NCBI GenBank assembly: GCA_022577435.1
Contig: JAKOON010000007.1
Span: 20,941,866 to 21,005,865 of the forward strand
DNA from: Embiotoca jacksoni
Lineage: Eukaryota > Chordata > Actinopteri > Embiotocidae
DNA: 64,000 nucleotides
Direction of reading: 5' to 3'
Positions within the stretch are counted from its first letter, which is position 1; each line of letters starts with the position of its first letter. Below are positions 24,250 to 36,182 of this stretch, piece after piece. The translations under genes and the position numbers were made by a program. The notes beneath the pieces were generated by a model that did no database searches, had not been told where the DNA came from, and saw only the letters and a list, made by a program, of their open reading frames with translations.

Positions 24250-25922
24250 GGTTGATGTCTCATGCCAGCCAAGGTCCATCGTTAAAGTTAATATTCTAAA
24301 ATTGAATAGCTGTAGCACAATTGAACGGCATTGTTTTTGTCCAATTCTGCAGTAAAACAACCACCAGCTTCTTTAGAGCCCGCAAGCTGTAAACATGGGA
24401 GTCTGACACATCAGTAATGTCACAGCCCCACGACATGATCACGGCACAAGCTAAGTGCCTCCCCGCCCCAGTATTAGACATGATTCCCATTGATGCTCTC
24501 TAAGTGGTCGTAATAAAAATTGATGAGCATATTTTTTTCTTTTAAATCTGAGAACTTTTCCTTTATTGAAGAAATACAAGTGTTTAGCACGTAATATTGG
24601 GGCCTATTAATAAGGACAGTAGTTGTTCTTGCTGGCACAACAATGTGTCTAATTTAAGGGAACTAAAAAACAAAAGACAAATGTAACTCCTTGAGCACAC
24701 TTAACAAATGCAATAGTGGTGATTGATGCCGCTTTTAACAGCTTTGTTGGCTTTTATCTATTTCAATTTGTATCAGATTTTTTTAAGCTACTGATCTTTT
24801 TTTTTTTTTTTTGTTTACCTTTTAATTATGCGTATATCTGATGATCTAAATGCAAGCATCACCCCTTTTGTTTATTAAGGTGCATGTATCCTGCCTCCAT
24901 GTGTGGATTCTTGTTCCAGCATTTTTAACATGCTGATGGGAAAACAGCGAACTCCCTAACTGTCTTTGTTTAGGTATGCAAAATGAATGCAGTTCTGACA
25001 GTGATATTAAGATGAGGATGTGTGTGTGGCCATCCACTGTCTCCCAGAGTGCACACCATGTGCATCAGCTCATCTGTATGCACATTTGCATGCTTACGCA
25101 TGCATTCAAGCCTGTTTGTGTATGTGTGTGTACATAACAGACTGTTTGTAGCATCACAAATGACTAGCCTATTAATTAGGAATGATGCCTGAACCATTGG
25201 AGACAGCCAGGAGAAAAGGCAGAAGCCAGAAGTTCAAAAAGGTAATGCTTCAATTAAAATATTCATTAAGACTACCCTGTTTACTCTGTCATCCGTGACA
25301 AACGACTCGCTGGTCCTGGTCAGACTTCAATTTGTTTCAACACACACACACAGTACATTAGTCCACATGACTCAGGATGAAAGAAAAAAAAAAGAGCAAT
25401 CTGTCAAAAAAGAGAAGCGACAGGATTTTGAACTGTCCTAAAGTGGATAAATAAATGACTCAAAACAGGTTTCACAACCGCAGACATCCTGTTTTATTAG
25501 GAACTCTATAACTGTCATTTGTTCCAGAAAAAAATGGTTCTGTTTGCTCTCCAGTGCACTCACAACAGAAACAACGGCTGTTTGTATATCGACCTTTGCC
25601 TTTCACTAAGTTTCCAACGGTGTCCTCAAAGTCTACATCACACACTGCTCATGACATGTATGCCGCTGATCTGTGAGTAAAAAATAAAAGCTGGGTCGAT
25701 AATATGGTTCTAAAACGAAGGCTTTCTCTTAATAACCACAACTTGCTGAACAAACCACTATACACTAACCATTTTCCCTCAGCAAAGGTTTTGACAAGTA
25801 TGTTTTTGTTAAAAATGTTACCTTGTTCTTCCAAGGATGATTTAAACTGCTGATTTAGAGGAACCAACTAGACTGGGACCACTAGGTTAAAAAAAATAAC
25901 TTTTGTGGACACTGACAGTGGA
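24250..25922. other. No gene seen; contains first copy of a duplicated noncoding block
   Basis: T run at 24799-24812. The block 25225-25312 is repeated at 26702-26793 (separate entry). No coding signature. Confidence 0.5.
25225..25312 (+). repeat. Duplicated noncoding block, copy 1
   Basis: AAAAGGTAATGCTTCAATTA, AAATATTCATTAA and TCTGTCATCCGTGACAAA align in order with 26702-26793 without long gaps. A second match, TTTCCAACGGTGTCC at 25611-25625 against TTTCCATCGTGTCC near 26878-26891, keeps the same order. The DNA is AT-rich with homeodomain-type TTAA/ATTA cores and no coding frame. Confidence 0.5.
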
Positions 25923-26298
25923 CCTCATTCACCAATATCCTCTTAGGATTTTTCTTAGGTTTGTTATTAAGAAAAGTGTACCTCATTCATAACATGTTCT
26001 TAAACCACAGATTTGTTCGCCCCTACACATCTTATATTGATGAATCCCATGATCCTTGTATGTTGAAAGCGCGTTCCAGTTGTTCTTAATTAGCATAGAT
26101 AAACGCCCTGCCAAGAATTGAAGATAATAGAATTGAAGAAAAATGCAATAACCAATTAATTGGCACTCTTGAGTGTGCCGACATTTTGTTTTTACCTAAG
26201 AACAAATCCCAAATTAGAAAACATTGGTCAATTTGTAAAAAACTGCTTAATTGGGTTTTAAGTAGACATTTATTATTAAGAACGGTTGGTGAATGAGG
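25923..26298. mobile_element. MITE with 13-bp perfect terminal inverted repeats
   Basis: The left end CCTCATTCACCAA (25923-25935) and right end TTGGTGAATGAGG (26286-26298) are perfect reverse complements, and the next inward bases (CTTAGG/TTCTTAA-like) are weakly inverted. The body is 376 bp, AT-rich and noncoding. A related internal motif CCTCATTCATAACATG lies at about 25982. I could not find a clear target-site duplication. Confidence 0.7.
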
Positions 26299-27154
26299 CC
26301 TGATGTTCTTTCACAATGAATACAAAAATGTATGATACGAGGGAACAAATACCCACGTAGCAATGACTGTTTAAATGTAAAGTATCACGTGTGAATTAGG
26401 TGTAGCCTCTATCTATCGATTCCTAAACCAGTATTCTCCACTGACCACACTACTTCCTGTTCAGAGGTTGATTTACCTGTTTGACGTACAACAAAGCTGT
26501 TAATACGAAGCATCATGCATTAAGTGATAAAACATATCTGCCATCACCAATACTGACTAGAGCCTGCAAGATTTACACAATGAGCAGCAACCAAACAGCT
26601 GAGACAAACGACAACAGCATGCAGGCAGCACACTGAGGTTTCCAAAAAGGTTCTGACCTCCACCTCAGCTGAACTCTGAGACTGCAGAACTCATCCATCT
26701 TAAAAGTCCAACAATACAAAAGGTAAATTTCCCATTAAAATATTAATTAAAATTAACCCATCTACTCAGTCATCTGTGACAAATTGCTTGGTTAGCACTG
26801 AGTGTGCTCTAACTCAGTTCCCTGAGTCATCATGTGCAAAGCAGGCTGAGATGAAGTCCTGCTTCCCCTCATTCGAGTTTCCATCGTGTCCATTGGTACA
26901 TTTATATCTTTAAGGATACACTGCTGTCTGATTTGTAATGATCTCTGCACTTATATCTTTAAATACATTTGGAGGAAGTGATTGTTAATAATTGTAGGAA
27001 GAGGAACCTAAGGGACTGTCTTATATTTGCTCATACGTAAATATGTTACATCTACATTAATAACCTGCTGCTGGGAATCTGTAATGAGGGTTTTGAGGCT
27101 GCTTTTCAAAGTTGTCTGAGACTGAATACATTAAAGCTATAGTTAATGTATAAC
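26299..27154. other. No gene seen; contains second duplicated block
   Basis: Block 26702-26793 pairs with 25225-25312. The rest is unique AT-rich DNA. Confidence 0.5.
26702..26793 (+). repeat. Duplicated noncoding block, copy 2
   Basis: Direct-orientation partner of 25225-25312, about 1.5 kb downstream. The match is imperfect, roughly three bases in four by eye, so the duplication is old or the block belongs to an old repeat. Confidence 0.5.
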
Positions 27155-27439
27155 GTGTTTGTCAAAAGTTTAGACAGACTGACTGATTGAAGGATTTTTC
27201 TTGATGTTCTCTATCATCAAACCTATATGGTAACATATGAGATGATGTAATAAACAAATAAATATCCAACAATCCAAAAGATGTTGAGCTGGTGTAATCG
27301 CTTGCCTTCTTGACGTGTTAGACACCTCTGGATGTGTTGTGCCGAGGTGCTAGTAGACCGCAAATCACCTTCTTCAACTGTTGTAGTAATCCTTACAGTA
27401 TTCATAATCCATAATCCTCACTTGAAGACATGAAGGTCA

Positions 27440-28190
27440 GTCAGTCCAGAAATGTTTTTGCAAAAAACATCAGACACTGTGATGAAACTGTCTCTCATGA
27501 GGAATGCTCCTGAAAAAGAAGACCAAGAGTTTCTTCTGCTGCAAAGGAAAGTTCATTCAAGTTACCAGCCTTACAAATCAAGAATAAACTGCAGCTCAGC
27601 TTAAAGCCACCATTAATGCTTCCCAGTGTTCCATTAGCAGACACATCTCAACATGAAATGAAGGAGCGAATGTGTAAATCAGACTTGCATCATTGGATTT
27701 CTGCAAAGAAGCTGTAACTGATTTGAGTTTTGGTTTTAACCGTTGTGTCTTCATGAGATGCAGAGAAGGTGAGCAGATGGTATTTACACACATGGTTCCC
27801 TCGATAAAGCATGAAGGAGGAGCAGGGATGGTGGGGAGTGCTCTTCTGGTGACACTGTTGGTGATTCATTCTGGATGCAAGGTCAACTTGAAACAACAGG
27901 CCTAACACAACAGTCCTTAGTGACAAACCATCTGGTTTGAGCTTCGTGGAATCATCTTTAGTTTTCAACACAAATAAGTAAAACACACCTCCAGGCTCTG
28001 AGAGGACTGTTTGACAAAGACGCAGAGAGAGGGAGTGCTGCATCAGAGGACCTGATCTCCACAGTCACCAAACATAAACCCAGCTGAGATGGTTTGAGAT
28101 GAGTTGGACCGCAGAGTGAAGGAGAAGCAGTCAACACGTGGCTAGCATATATGGGACAGACTGTTGGAAAAGCTCCAGGTTACCGAGGCA
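27440..28190 (+). pseudogene. Tc1-like transposase pseudogene
   Basis: A transposase cuts and rejoins element ends through a DDE/D triad; this copy cannot. Visible pieces in order: an N-terminal DNA-binding part (reading near GRPRVSSAA in living relatives, here frameshifted, about 27500-27620); the stretch FMRCREGEQM...VPSIKHEGGAGMVG at 27751-27830, corresponding to the FVRRRVGERM...VPTVKHGGGGVMVWG region; a degraded FQQDNDPKHT segment near 27960, where the catalytic aspartate is replaced by lysine and a stop follows; and M-V-stop-DELDRRVKEK near 28087-28130, where the usual tryptophan codon is TGA. Multiple stops and shifts confirm it is dead. Family identification is from recalled motifs and is strong for the last block. 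Confidence 0.75.
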
Positions 28191-28600
28191 CAATCCTCAG
28201 TAATCTGTTGGAATTTGCCTTTAACAAAGATGAGATCTTCATAAGGGTGGGCATTACCTCCGGAGGAAGTTCAACTGCTGTGGGGTCAACAAGGACATCC
28301 TTACGATTCACAACTCCTTCATTAAGAACATGATACTCTCGGTTCGGTTCCATTCGCCTCCAAAATAGAAACCACCTGCAATGAACAGTCAGTCTGCTCC
28401 AAAATTTGTGGAGTCCCTGTCAGGGTCCGGTCCACCCTGGGTGAGCAGCAGATGCTCAGTTCAGCTGGCAGGATGCGACAGGACCCCTCACACATCCTGT
28501 TTCCTGCGATTACATGGCTCTTATTAGGACACTTTGCTGCCCAGGCTTCAAGAGACAAAGGAGAAGGGCAACCTCAGCTCCTCAAACCCAAACCATCCCT

Positions 28601-28601
<1 letters not shown>

Positions 28602-28674
<73 letters not shown>
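28602..28674. repeat. (AC)n microsatellite inside the Tc1 relic span
   Basis: Perfect AC run of 73 bp. Confidence 0.98.
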
Positions 28675-28675
<1 letters not shown>

Positions 28676-29018
28676 CGTCTCCGCGGTCCTGGACCTCGAC
28701 CCCATCCATCTGCTTGATAGTGAGCACCTGCTGTGTTTTCTGTATTAAAATACTGCCAATTAATACCAATACTGTGAATGCTTCACTGTACTTTATTTTG
28801 TTCTATATCACTATCATAATGTGCGCAGCTTATTTTTGCATTTACTTATTTTTAAAATGTTTTATCTACTTTACCTCTCGTGGACAATTTTTTTTGTTGT
28901 TGTTCTTTTTAGCTTTTTACATGAATCCAAATATGTTATTTAGTAGTCAGTATGTATTTGGTAAATTATGGAAAAACCCTTAAATCCTTGGATCCAAACT
29001 TTGACTGACTGACTGATC

Positions 29019-31189
29019 TTCTGTCAAAAATTGCAGATCTTGATTTTATACATGTATTTATAATATAAGATTACAATCAGCCTCAACATTAGAGGCAAAT
29101 ATATTATGTTTCCTGTGATCATTTCAGAATGAAAGCCACCCATATTTAACAATTAAATGTGATGTAGCAATGTAGTGATGCGTATAATCTTTTGCATCCA
29201 CAGACATACAATAATCATACACACAGACACTCACAGAGTTTTCTCTTTTGACATCACTGCTTTTATTTGCTGGGTGTACTTTTGCTTTTTTTATGTTGCC
29301 ATGACAGCTGCAGATTAATTACAGCCTGTCAAAGATGAATACTTTTTTTTAACCACCCAAAGCATTCTGAAACAGCGTGAGTGCAGGTAATGAACTGTGA
29401 GGATGTGTGTGTCAAGTTACCTACATGTTTGTGGGTGTACATGTATCAACTCTTGTATATGAATGTTTTTTTTTCATTAATTTTAGTGTAAACGCATGTA
29501 TAAGAGATTTGGTTAGGTTTGCTTACTGAACACAACAATGCAGAAATGACTTGAGGGATGTGATGAAGGAGCACTGCTGTGTGTGTTCGTGCTTGCTGTG
29601 CCTAAATTAGTTGCCTTTAATTAGAGAAAGGGAGGGGGATGGGTTGAGAAAAAAAGTTGGACACTGTGTTTTAAAAGTGAAAGATAAAATGTACAACACA
29701 TTGTTTGACAGGCGATCAGTGTTTTCAATTTCCTAAAGTAAAATAATTAGTTAAAGATGCAGGTCTTGAAATATTCCTTTTTATGGCACCCTTTAGTCAG
29801 ATATAATAAGAAAAAAATAATCTATGTACATGAACAAAGGGGTTTATTTGTGAGAGTAAAATGAGACGTCTTGACAATTACAAAAAAGTTATGCGAGGAA
29901 GTGGGTCACAGAGTGAAAAAAGCAAACTCGCCAAGACAATTAAAATGAATCTTCACTGCAGCTGTCAAAACGTGGGTGTTTTATAACAGCTTCTACCTTC
30001 ACATCTTTAATGGTCATGATGGAAACTGAAAACAAGATGTGAATGATGCCAACTGTTAATGAGATATGACTGGATAAAGTTAAGAAATAGTGAAGAATTG
30101 ATAAATACAAGATGTTGGCCCCAAATTTTTAAATATCATCCTTGGTGTGGTGTCATTGGCATTTATTTTGTAAAGGGCAGAACATGTATACATCGTTTCC
30201 TCTTTAATAAACAGTTTGTTGTCATGAAGAACGCTGGAATATCCCCATTTACATTTAGGTTTTTACAGAAATAACTTCTACAGCATTTCTACTGCAAATA
30301 ACTTTGTGTGTCACTCTCCCATCTGTCAATGAGTGCATGTAATATAATTTGGCTAGGATCGTTTTTCTTTAGTTTGGAAGGGATTTCCAAAAACAAGGAA
30401 ACCTGCGGTGGTGGACAAGGTCACATTTTAATATATGGGTGGATCAAGTATGAAATGCTAGAAGGCTAGAAGGAAATGTAGGCTTTTAGTTTGAAACAGA
30501 CACAGGAACCAGTGGAATTTGACCAATAGTCAAGCAGCGCTCAGCCAACCAGGGAGATTTTATCAATCACTCAGTGACAGACATACATGTGCTTATGCTG
30601 TTAGTTCAGCCACAAATGGATAAGACTCATAAGTTAAAGCAAAGGAACGCATGTGTAGTGAAACGATCTTTACCCTCGCTGTTAAGTGTATTTTGTTTCA
30701 CATGAAACACTAATTCATGTCACATTGTTTTCTTTCTTCTACTTCACATCAACAACTCCAAAAAGACAAGAAACTGAGTGATCAACACGGTCAGACAGGA
30801 TGTAAACAATCCAAGATTTTCACCAAATCACTGACAGTCACTTTTGAAGTTAAATTGGGAGCAGGATCTTCTTATTACTCCTTGATACTCAATGATTCAT
30901 TCAGTGAGCCAATTTATTCACATGCCTGCCTCAGCATTCCACTTGATATGCAATTTACTTTGCAAGTCACAAGCTCCAGTCCTTTGCATTCCTCAGGGAC
31001 ATTACTGAATATTTAAATATAGACTATGTATGGCATGCACACAGTCACTTCCAGGTACAAAATACCATGACTGAGTTTGCCAGAAGAAAAAAACTGTTGG
31101 CCCAGTAGTCTGCACGTGTTTTGTCACAGCTGAAGTTTAGATGACATAACTGTACTTATACTTTTGTACAGGTTGTATACGCTTGTTGT
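29019..31189. other. No gene seen; homeodomain-site cluster at 29302-29331
   Basis: Unique AT-rich DNA without repeat bodies. A compact set of TGACAG, CAGCTG, ATTAATTA and CTGTCA motifs lies at 29302-29331. No ORF with a known signature. Confidence 0.5.
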
Positions 31190-31347
31190 TTCGATCACCT
31201 GACACTGAACCCCAAGTTACTCCCGATGGAGGGTGAGCATGTTGCACGGCAGCTCTGATGTGAGTTTGTGTGTGAATGGGAAGCCAATTGTAAAGCGCTT
31301 TGGGACTGCTAAGATAATAAAGCATTAAATAAGTGCAGACCATTTAC
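31190..31347 (+). mobile_element. SINE 3' fragment
   Basis: Matches the body and tail of the SINEs at 23553-23826 and 51737-52010: ACACTGAACCCCAAGTTACTC, GTGTGTGAATGGGAA, TGTAAAGCGCTTTGGGACTG and AAGTGCAGACCATTTACAC. The tRNA-like head is missing or too diverged to see. Confidence 0.65.
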
Positions 31348-33826
31348 ACGCATTATATGCAGCACGGTACATCCACGGATCGATTCTAGGTTTCTAGTCT
31401 AATTAAATTGTATTCGAATTACTTATTTATCTGCCTATCTTGCCAAAGTGCTGCATTGAACTTGTATTAATAAATGTGATGCAATTAATTACATTCGGGG
31501 ATGTAAAGCAAAGTAGTGTAATGTTTAATATGAACTTTAAACTCCACATAAAGTGACAGGCTGCCATCTCCCGACATTCACATCCACTGAGGCTGTGGAA
31601 CACAAAACTGCTTGAGCATTCCTTTCACAATGTGTGTGTGTGTACACGGTGACAGACTCACAATGGAGTGCTAGTGGTGCTTATAATTTCCCTATTAGAG
31701 ATTGATAGTCTCCATCACTCAGTTAATTAATTGTGATAACAAACAGTAAACATCAGGATATTGAAAAATGGGAAGGCCTTGATAGCAAGCAATTCATTTA
31801 TGTCATTTAAAGTTGAAAGCTTAACCTCTTTTTGCTGCTCGATATCTGAAGGCTTCTGTATTTTATTAATGGAAGGTGGCTGTACAGGAAGTTTGTTTGG
31901 TCATTAATTATTATTACGTGGGTACCAACTTGTTATTGCATTGTGTAAGGCACAAAACGGGTCGAGTCCTTCAAATTAACTAAATCTAACAACTTCCATA
32001 GATTTATGTTTAGAATATTTGTTTCTGCGTCGCCAAGCAGTGACATCGTAGACTTTCTCTTCATGACAGTTGGGCTTCCATGTTTCTGATCCTCTACAGC
32101 TCAACGTGTGCATACGTGCCACTAAGTAATTATGCGGTACACTGGTGCTTTGAATTCTTCCTTTGTGCATCAGACTGTAAAATCTGTAAACTACAAGATT
32201 GACATACTTCTTTCCATTCCCTGTGGCACACCAGTGTGCTGACACGATACACAAAATTGACATACACGCACTTCCTATAATAGGCATGAAGTCACACAGC
32301 ACACACTCTCTGTGACACACACACACACGTGAGGATTTCAACGCATGCACAAAAAATTGCAAAAGAAGGATATTCTTATTCAAATCAATGATTTTTAAGT
32401 CGCCTGTGTGAATTCAGGTGGTTAAAGTTTGAGAAAATTGTGACAAGGGAGAGGTTTAAAGAAAAGTTCAGATTTATTTCAACCTGTGTTATAGCACATT
32501 AGTGTGGCTCTAAGGGTTACACTCAGATCCAAATACAAATGTTTATAATGATTCATGCAAAACAAATACAAGAAGAAATACAAATTCCATTTCTTGCTGT
32601 AGAAGGTCTAGAGGCCTGTGTTTCCACTAAAGACAGGTGGTGGTCCCACAGGAGAGTACGTTTGCTCAGCAACTTTCAGGACAATATGCACACTTAAACT
32701 ATTAAAAAATTCAAAGTTGACACTTTGACCCGTTTATTGTCTTAGTGAGGACTTGCGGGTATAGGACTTGATATGACTTGAACCAGATGTGTCGGACCTA
32801 TCTGACTGCTGCTCTAATACCATGTTCAGTTTAGGCTCCAGAAAGCAATGTTCAGTAACTTGCAATCAATCGTGAGCACAAATATTATGCAAATGTATAC
32901 GTTTAAGTTGTGATAACTACCTAAAGACAAATACCCAAAGTAATCAAAGCTTTGTATTCCATTCTGTTGTGAATGAAACAACCTGCTCTTTTTAACTGGG
33001 TAATGTTGTTTGGATAGCAGCTCTTATATTGTTAATCCGGTTGGAGATAGTTGGGTGTAGCGGTCGTCTTAGCAGTCATGGATCTAAAATACAGTCAACA
33101 GCAATACTACCTGGTAACAATTATATGATGACTTTAACAGTATGAGAAAATAATGAATGTGTTGAATGTGATGTCATTTTTGGTAGTCTTGGGCTGGTAT
33201 CGCTGTGTACTCAAATACTATCCCACAACAAAGTCTGGCAGAAATGTTTGTTTATCCTTTTTTTTCCTTCTGCCTTGCATTTTGTCGTACTGTTTTTACA
33301 CTATGATGTATTTATAATGTGTTTGGCATCAATATTTACTTAAAGAAAAACAATAAAACGATCCAACACCACAAGTGCCGCCACCAAATATTCAACTCAG
33401 AATTAGTTTACGGGAAAAGTCAACCACGTTTTCATTAGTTGTTTATTCACAGGAGAAAGAAAAAAAACAAAAACAACTCTCAAACTGAGCCTTATTACAG
33501 ATGTTATGAATAACTCAGATTATTTGTCAGCAGCCAAATGTTCTCCTTCAGGAGGCGTCTTTATGGGTAACCTCGGGTGATGTGAGGTCCATAGAGGACT
33601 CCCACATGTAACATTAGCAGCACGTAGCTGCAGCCACAGATTTAGTTACTGTAATCCATCATAAAGTGACCAGAAACACCCAAGTTTCAATAAAACAGCT
33701 TTCCAAATGCTGTTCACTGTGTTCGCCGCCCCAGAAAAAGGAATTAAGGCCCAATTCATGCAACATTATGATGGAGTCTCTGCCTCACCTCATCACTGCA
33801 TAGTTACTCTGGACAGTAAAGGCTAG

Positions 33827-33828
<2 letters not shown>
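31348..33828. other. No gene seen
   Basis: Long unique AT-rich stretch. 31690-31920 has several TTAATTAATT/ATTATTA cores. The 135-codon minus-strand ORF at 31976-32383 has no recognised signature. Confidence 0.5.
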
Positions 33829-33891
<63 letters not shown>

Positions 33892-33899
33892 CACACACA
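33829..33899. repeat. (AC)n microsatellite
   Basis: AC run of 71 bp with one ACGC step near 33885. Confidence 0.97.
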
Positions 33900-34611
33900 A
33901 CAGAGGGTGCAGGTCCTCTTCGCCCTGGCTGTAAAAACGTGTTAGTATTGTCGACCCTGATGCTGTCAGACAAAGATAGATCAGACTGTGTTGAGCTAAA
34001 TCAACCGATAGCTCCGTCTACTTGGTGGTTGGTCGACACATTCAGGATTATTACAACTTTTTCTGTTGCCGTTAACATGCAGCTCACTTTGTGGACACTC
34101 TTGTAACAGTAATATTTTATTAGCTCGTTATTACAGTTTTGTATTTCTTCATAATGTAACAGTGACAACAGTGTTAGTTATTACACTCTTTTTTCAGACC
34201 TGGAAATCAAAAACATTTTCTTCTGACCTCCAAAAATAATTAAATAATTAAAATCATATCATAGACATGCAATGACTAGTCAACTATTGGCTTGAACTAA
34301 CAACTATGAGTAGAAGGCAGCCCAAAATTAGCTGAATTAAGTGGACATACTTGTCCCTCTAAACATACTGCCTATTGTAATTCATTTAAATAAAGGATAG
34401 TTCTGGTTTATTTAAATCATTAATGTGCTAACTTTGCACTCTTCACTCTTTTTTTTTGGCCTAACTAAATGTAGATCACTAATTTAGGTTGCAAAATAGT
34501 CAATCCAAACTCAAAAATAAAATTTTGAAATGCTATAATATTATATAATATTATATAATAATAGCCACAACGAATTTGAAATAAAGTATCATTTGTGTTT
34601 TTTTAAATCAG
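33900..34611. other. No gene seen
   Basis: Unique AT-rich DNA with an ATATAATATT direct repeat at 34535-34562. Confidence 0.5.
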
Positions 34612-34774
34612 GGAGTCGGTGTCCAAATGGAGACAAGCATGCTGTCCAGCAGTCCTGGTCAGGAGAGGGATCTGAGCGATACACTCTGTTGGACAGAAAG
34701 ACAAAAACCCACCAGCAAGAAATACAGTATTCTTCACAGCTCCTTCTGTAGAACAAGAGAAGAAGAAACCGATA
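34612..34774 (+). other. Candidate internal exon, unidentified
   Basis: Seen: a T-rich acceptor (TGTTTTTTTAAATCAG) ends at 34611 and a strong donor GTGAGT follows at 34775. Between them 163 nt are open in one frame, starting in phase 0 with GVGVQMETSM and ending in phase 1 after REEETD plus one base. An ATG lies at 34627. The peptide is rich in Ser, Thr and charged residues and lacks hydrophobic runs, as in a cytoplasmic tail or linker. No family is recognised. The phase fits the candidate last exon at 62526. Chance splice signals cannot be excluded. Confidence 0.3.
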
Positions 34775-34957
34775 GTGAGTCAATCCATCTAACTTTGAAA
34801 CAGCTGTACAGTGACAATGTTGAAGCAAAATAAATGTAAGGTGCACTGACAGTTTATTGATTTTGAGTAGCTCTTCAGACAAGGGCCACGTCACATTTAA
34901 TTTGAAGAACATTTGCTAAAGCTCAACAAGGTGTGCACAGACTCCAGTAGAAGCCAG

Positions 34958-35149
34958 CTACTGCTGAGGACTGCAGTCATACAGAATATCCCTGTATTTT
35001 ATGATGAATCTCAGGTTTTTATCTCCGTAATCTGATGTCTTCTTCCTGATCAAGGTTTTGGTATATTTCCCAAACTTCCCATCCACACTGACAGAAACAT
35101 ATGCACAAACAGCCACAGAAATGACATCTCTGACATTTCCTTTAATCAT
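34958..35149 (-). other. Unidentified 63-codon ORF, protein-like composition
   Basis: The minus-strand frame from ATG at 35149 reads a hydrophobic and valine-rich first third, then VDGKFGKYTKTLIRKK and YRDILYD, and ends PQQ-stop. Unlike most ORFs here it is not low-complexity and has a balanced residue mix. I do not recognise the family. It has no clear splice sites, so it could be a single-exon retro-derived fragment, part of an old mobile element or chance. Confidence 0.2.
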
Positions 35150-35502
35150 ATTGTACTACTATGTCAAGTTTTAAATAATTCGGAGGGAAAAAAGGGAGGA
35201 GAGACAGTAGCAAAAAGGTTATATACCTCCATATCGATGTAGAGATTCAGAACTCCACACTGCAATCCTCCCACATCCCTCCTTCCACCTTCTTCTCTTT
35301 TATCTGAAGACGCTGAGTGCTAACCCACCTGATGCTTTCATGTGAGGTGAGATAATGGCGGTGTTGTATGTGTGCTTGGGTGTGCATGAGGGTATGAGAG
35401 AGAGAGAAGGTCTATCAATCAAGATGCAACCTGTTGCTCAATTGACATGACGGAATGAGGTAAAAGTGAAAGAGTCTCTTCAGTTTCCTCTTCAAAACGT
35501 CC

Positions 35503-35843
35503 TGTGGTGGCGGGGCGTGGTTTGGCTCAGCTGCAGGAGGGACTGATGGGGGGAGTGGTTCAGAGAAAGGTGCCTGGAAGGGGCTTCATTAGCCCAGCTG
35601 AAGTCAATCACTGACTGTCCCTCTCTTCTGCATTAAAACCCAGGCAGCAGGCCACTCTCACTCCTGGGGACACGGACGGGAGGCTGGCTGTGGACAGGTC
35701 GTGTGGCATGTGCTCGAATGCCCGGCAGGAGATCACCACAGTTCAACGTTATTGTTTGTGTGGAATAAACAAGTTGGAAAATTGTACTTTGGTGGATCGT
35801 TGTGCTGAGAGAATCCACAGTGACGGCAAAGATGTCTGTCACA
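35503..35843 (+). mobile_element. Putative solo LTR (family C)
   Basis: Starts TGTGGTGGCGGGGCGTGG and ends GATGTCTGTCACA, giving TG...CA termini. It has a TTAAAACC box near 35634 and AATAAAC at 35764. The flanks CGTCC on the left and CGTAC on the right match at 4 of 5 positions, compatible with an aged 5-bp target duplication. No internal retroviral-type genes adjoin. The ORFs inside are artefacts. Confidence 0.5.
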
Positions 35844-36182
35844 CGTACCTTGCCATACCCAAGTCTGTTGAGTGATTTGTTGTTTTAATTTTAGTATATT
35901 GAATTAGTTATTCGCACATGCAGTATTATGGAAGACCAAAGTGATCAATGAATAACTACACAATATATATAATAGATAAGCGTGAGAATAAATTGTATAT
36001 TACACAATTTGTGAAATGTCGGCAATCCTCCGCTCATTTCTCTGATGTATAATCTAATGTTTCCATTCTAACAATTTACACATCATTAAATTAATCATTA
36101 GGACTGGACTAAAATCATGGCCAAATGTTTTAGCAAACCTAATTCTGTAAATCTTTTTTTTTTTCTGAATATCTTATAGTGG
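35844..36182. other. No gene seen
   Basis: AT-rich unique DNA with a T run at 36152-36164. Confidence 0.5.

Larger units (their letters stand above)
27155..29018 (+). mobile_element. Decayed Tc1/mariner transposon
   Basis: The left terminal-repeat remnant GTCAAAAGTTTAGACAGACT at 27161-27180 and the right remnant GGATCCAAACTTTGACTGAC at 28990-29009 are inverted relative to each other and match the ...GTCAAAAGTTTGGACA... ends of a common fish Tc1 group. Between them is a transposase pseudogene, followed by about 800 bp of other DNA that contains a CA microsatellite. The extra length suggests later insertion or expansion. Confidence 0.65.

Noticed and set aside
31976..32383. 135-codon minus-strand ORF as a gene
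   Set aside because: Open only by chance in AT-mixed DNA, with no motif or splice context.
35503..35843. Endogenous retrovirus
   Set aside because: Only an LTR-like unit is present. There are no gag, pol or env sequences on either side, so no viral gene can be claimed.
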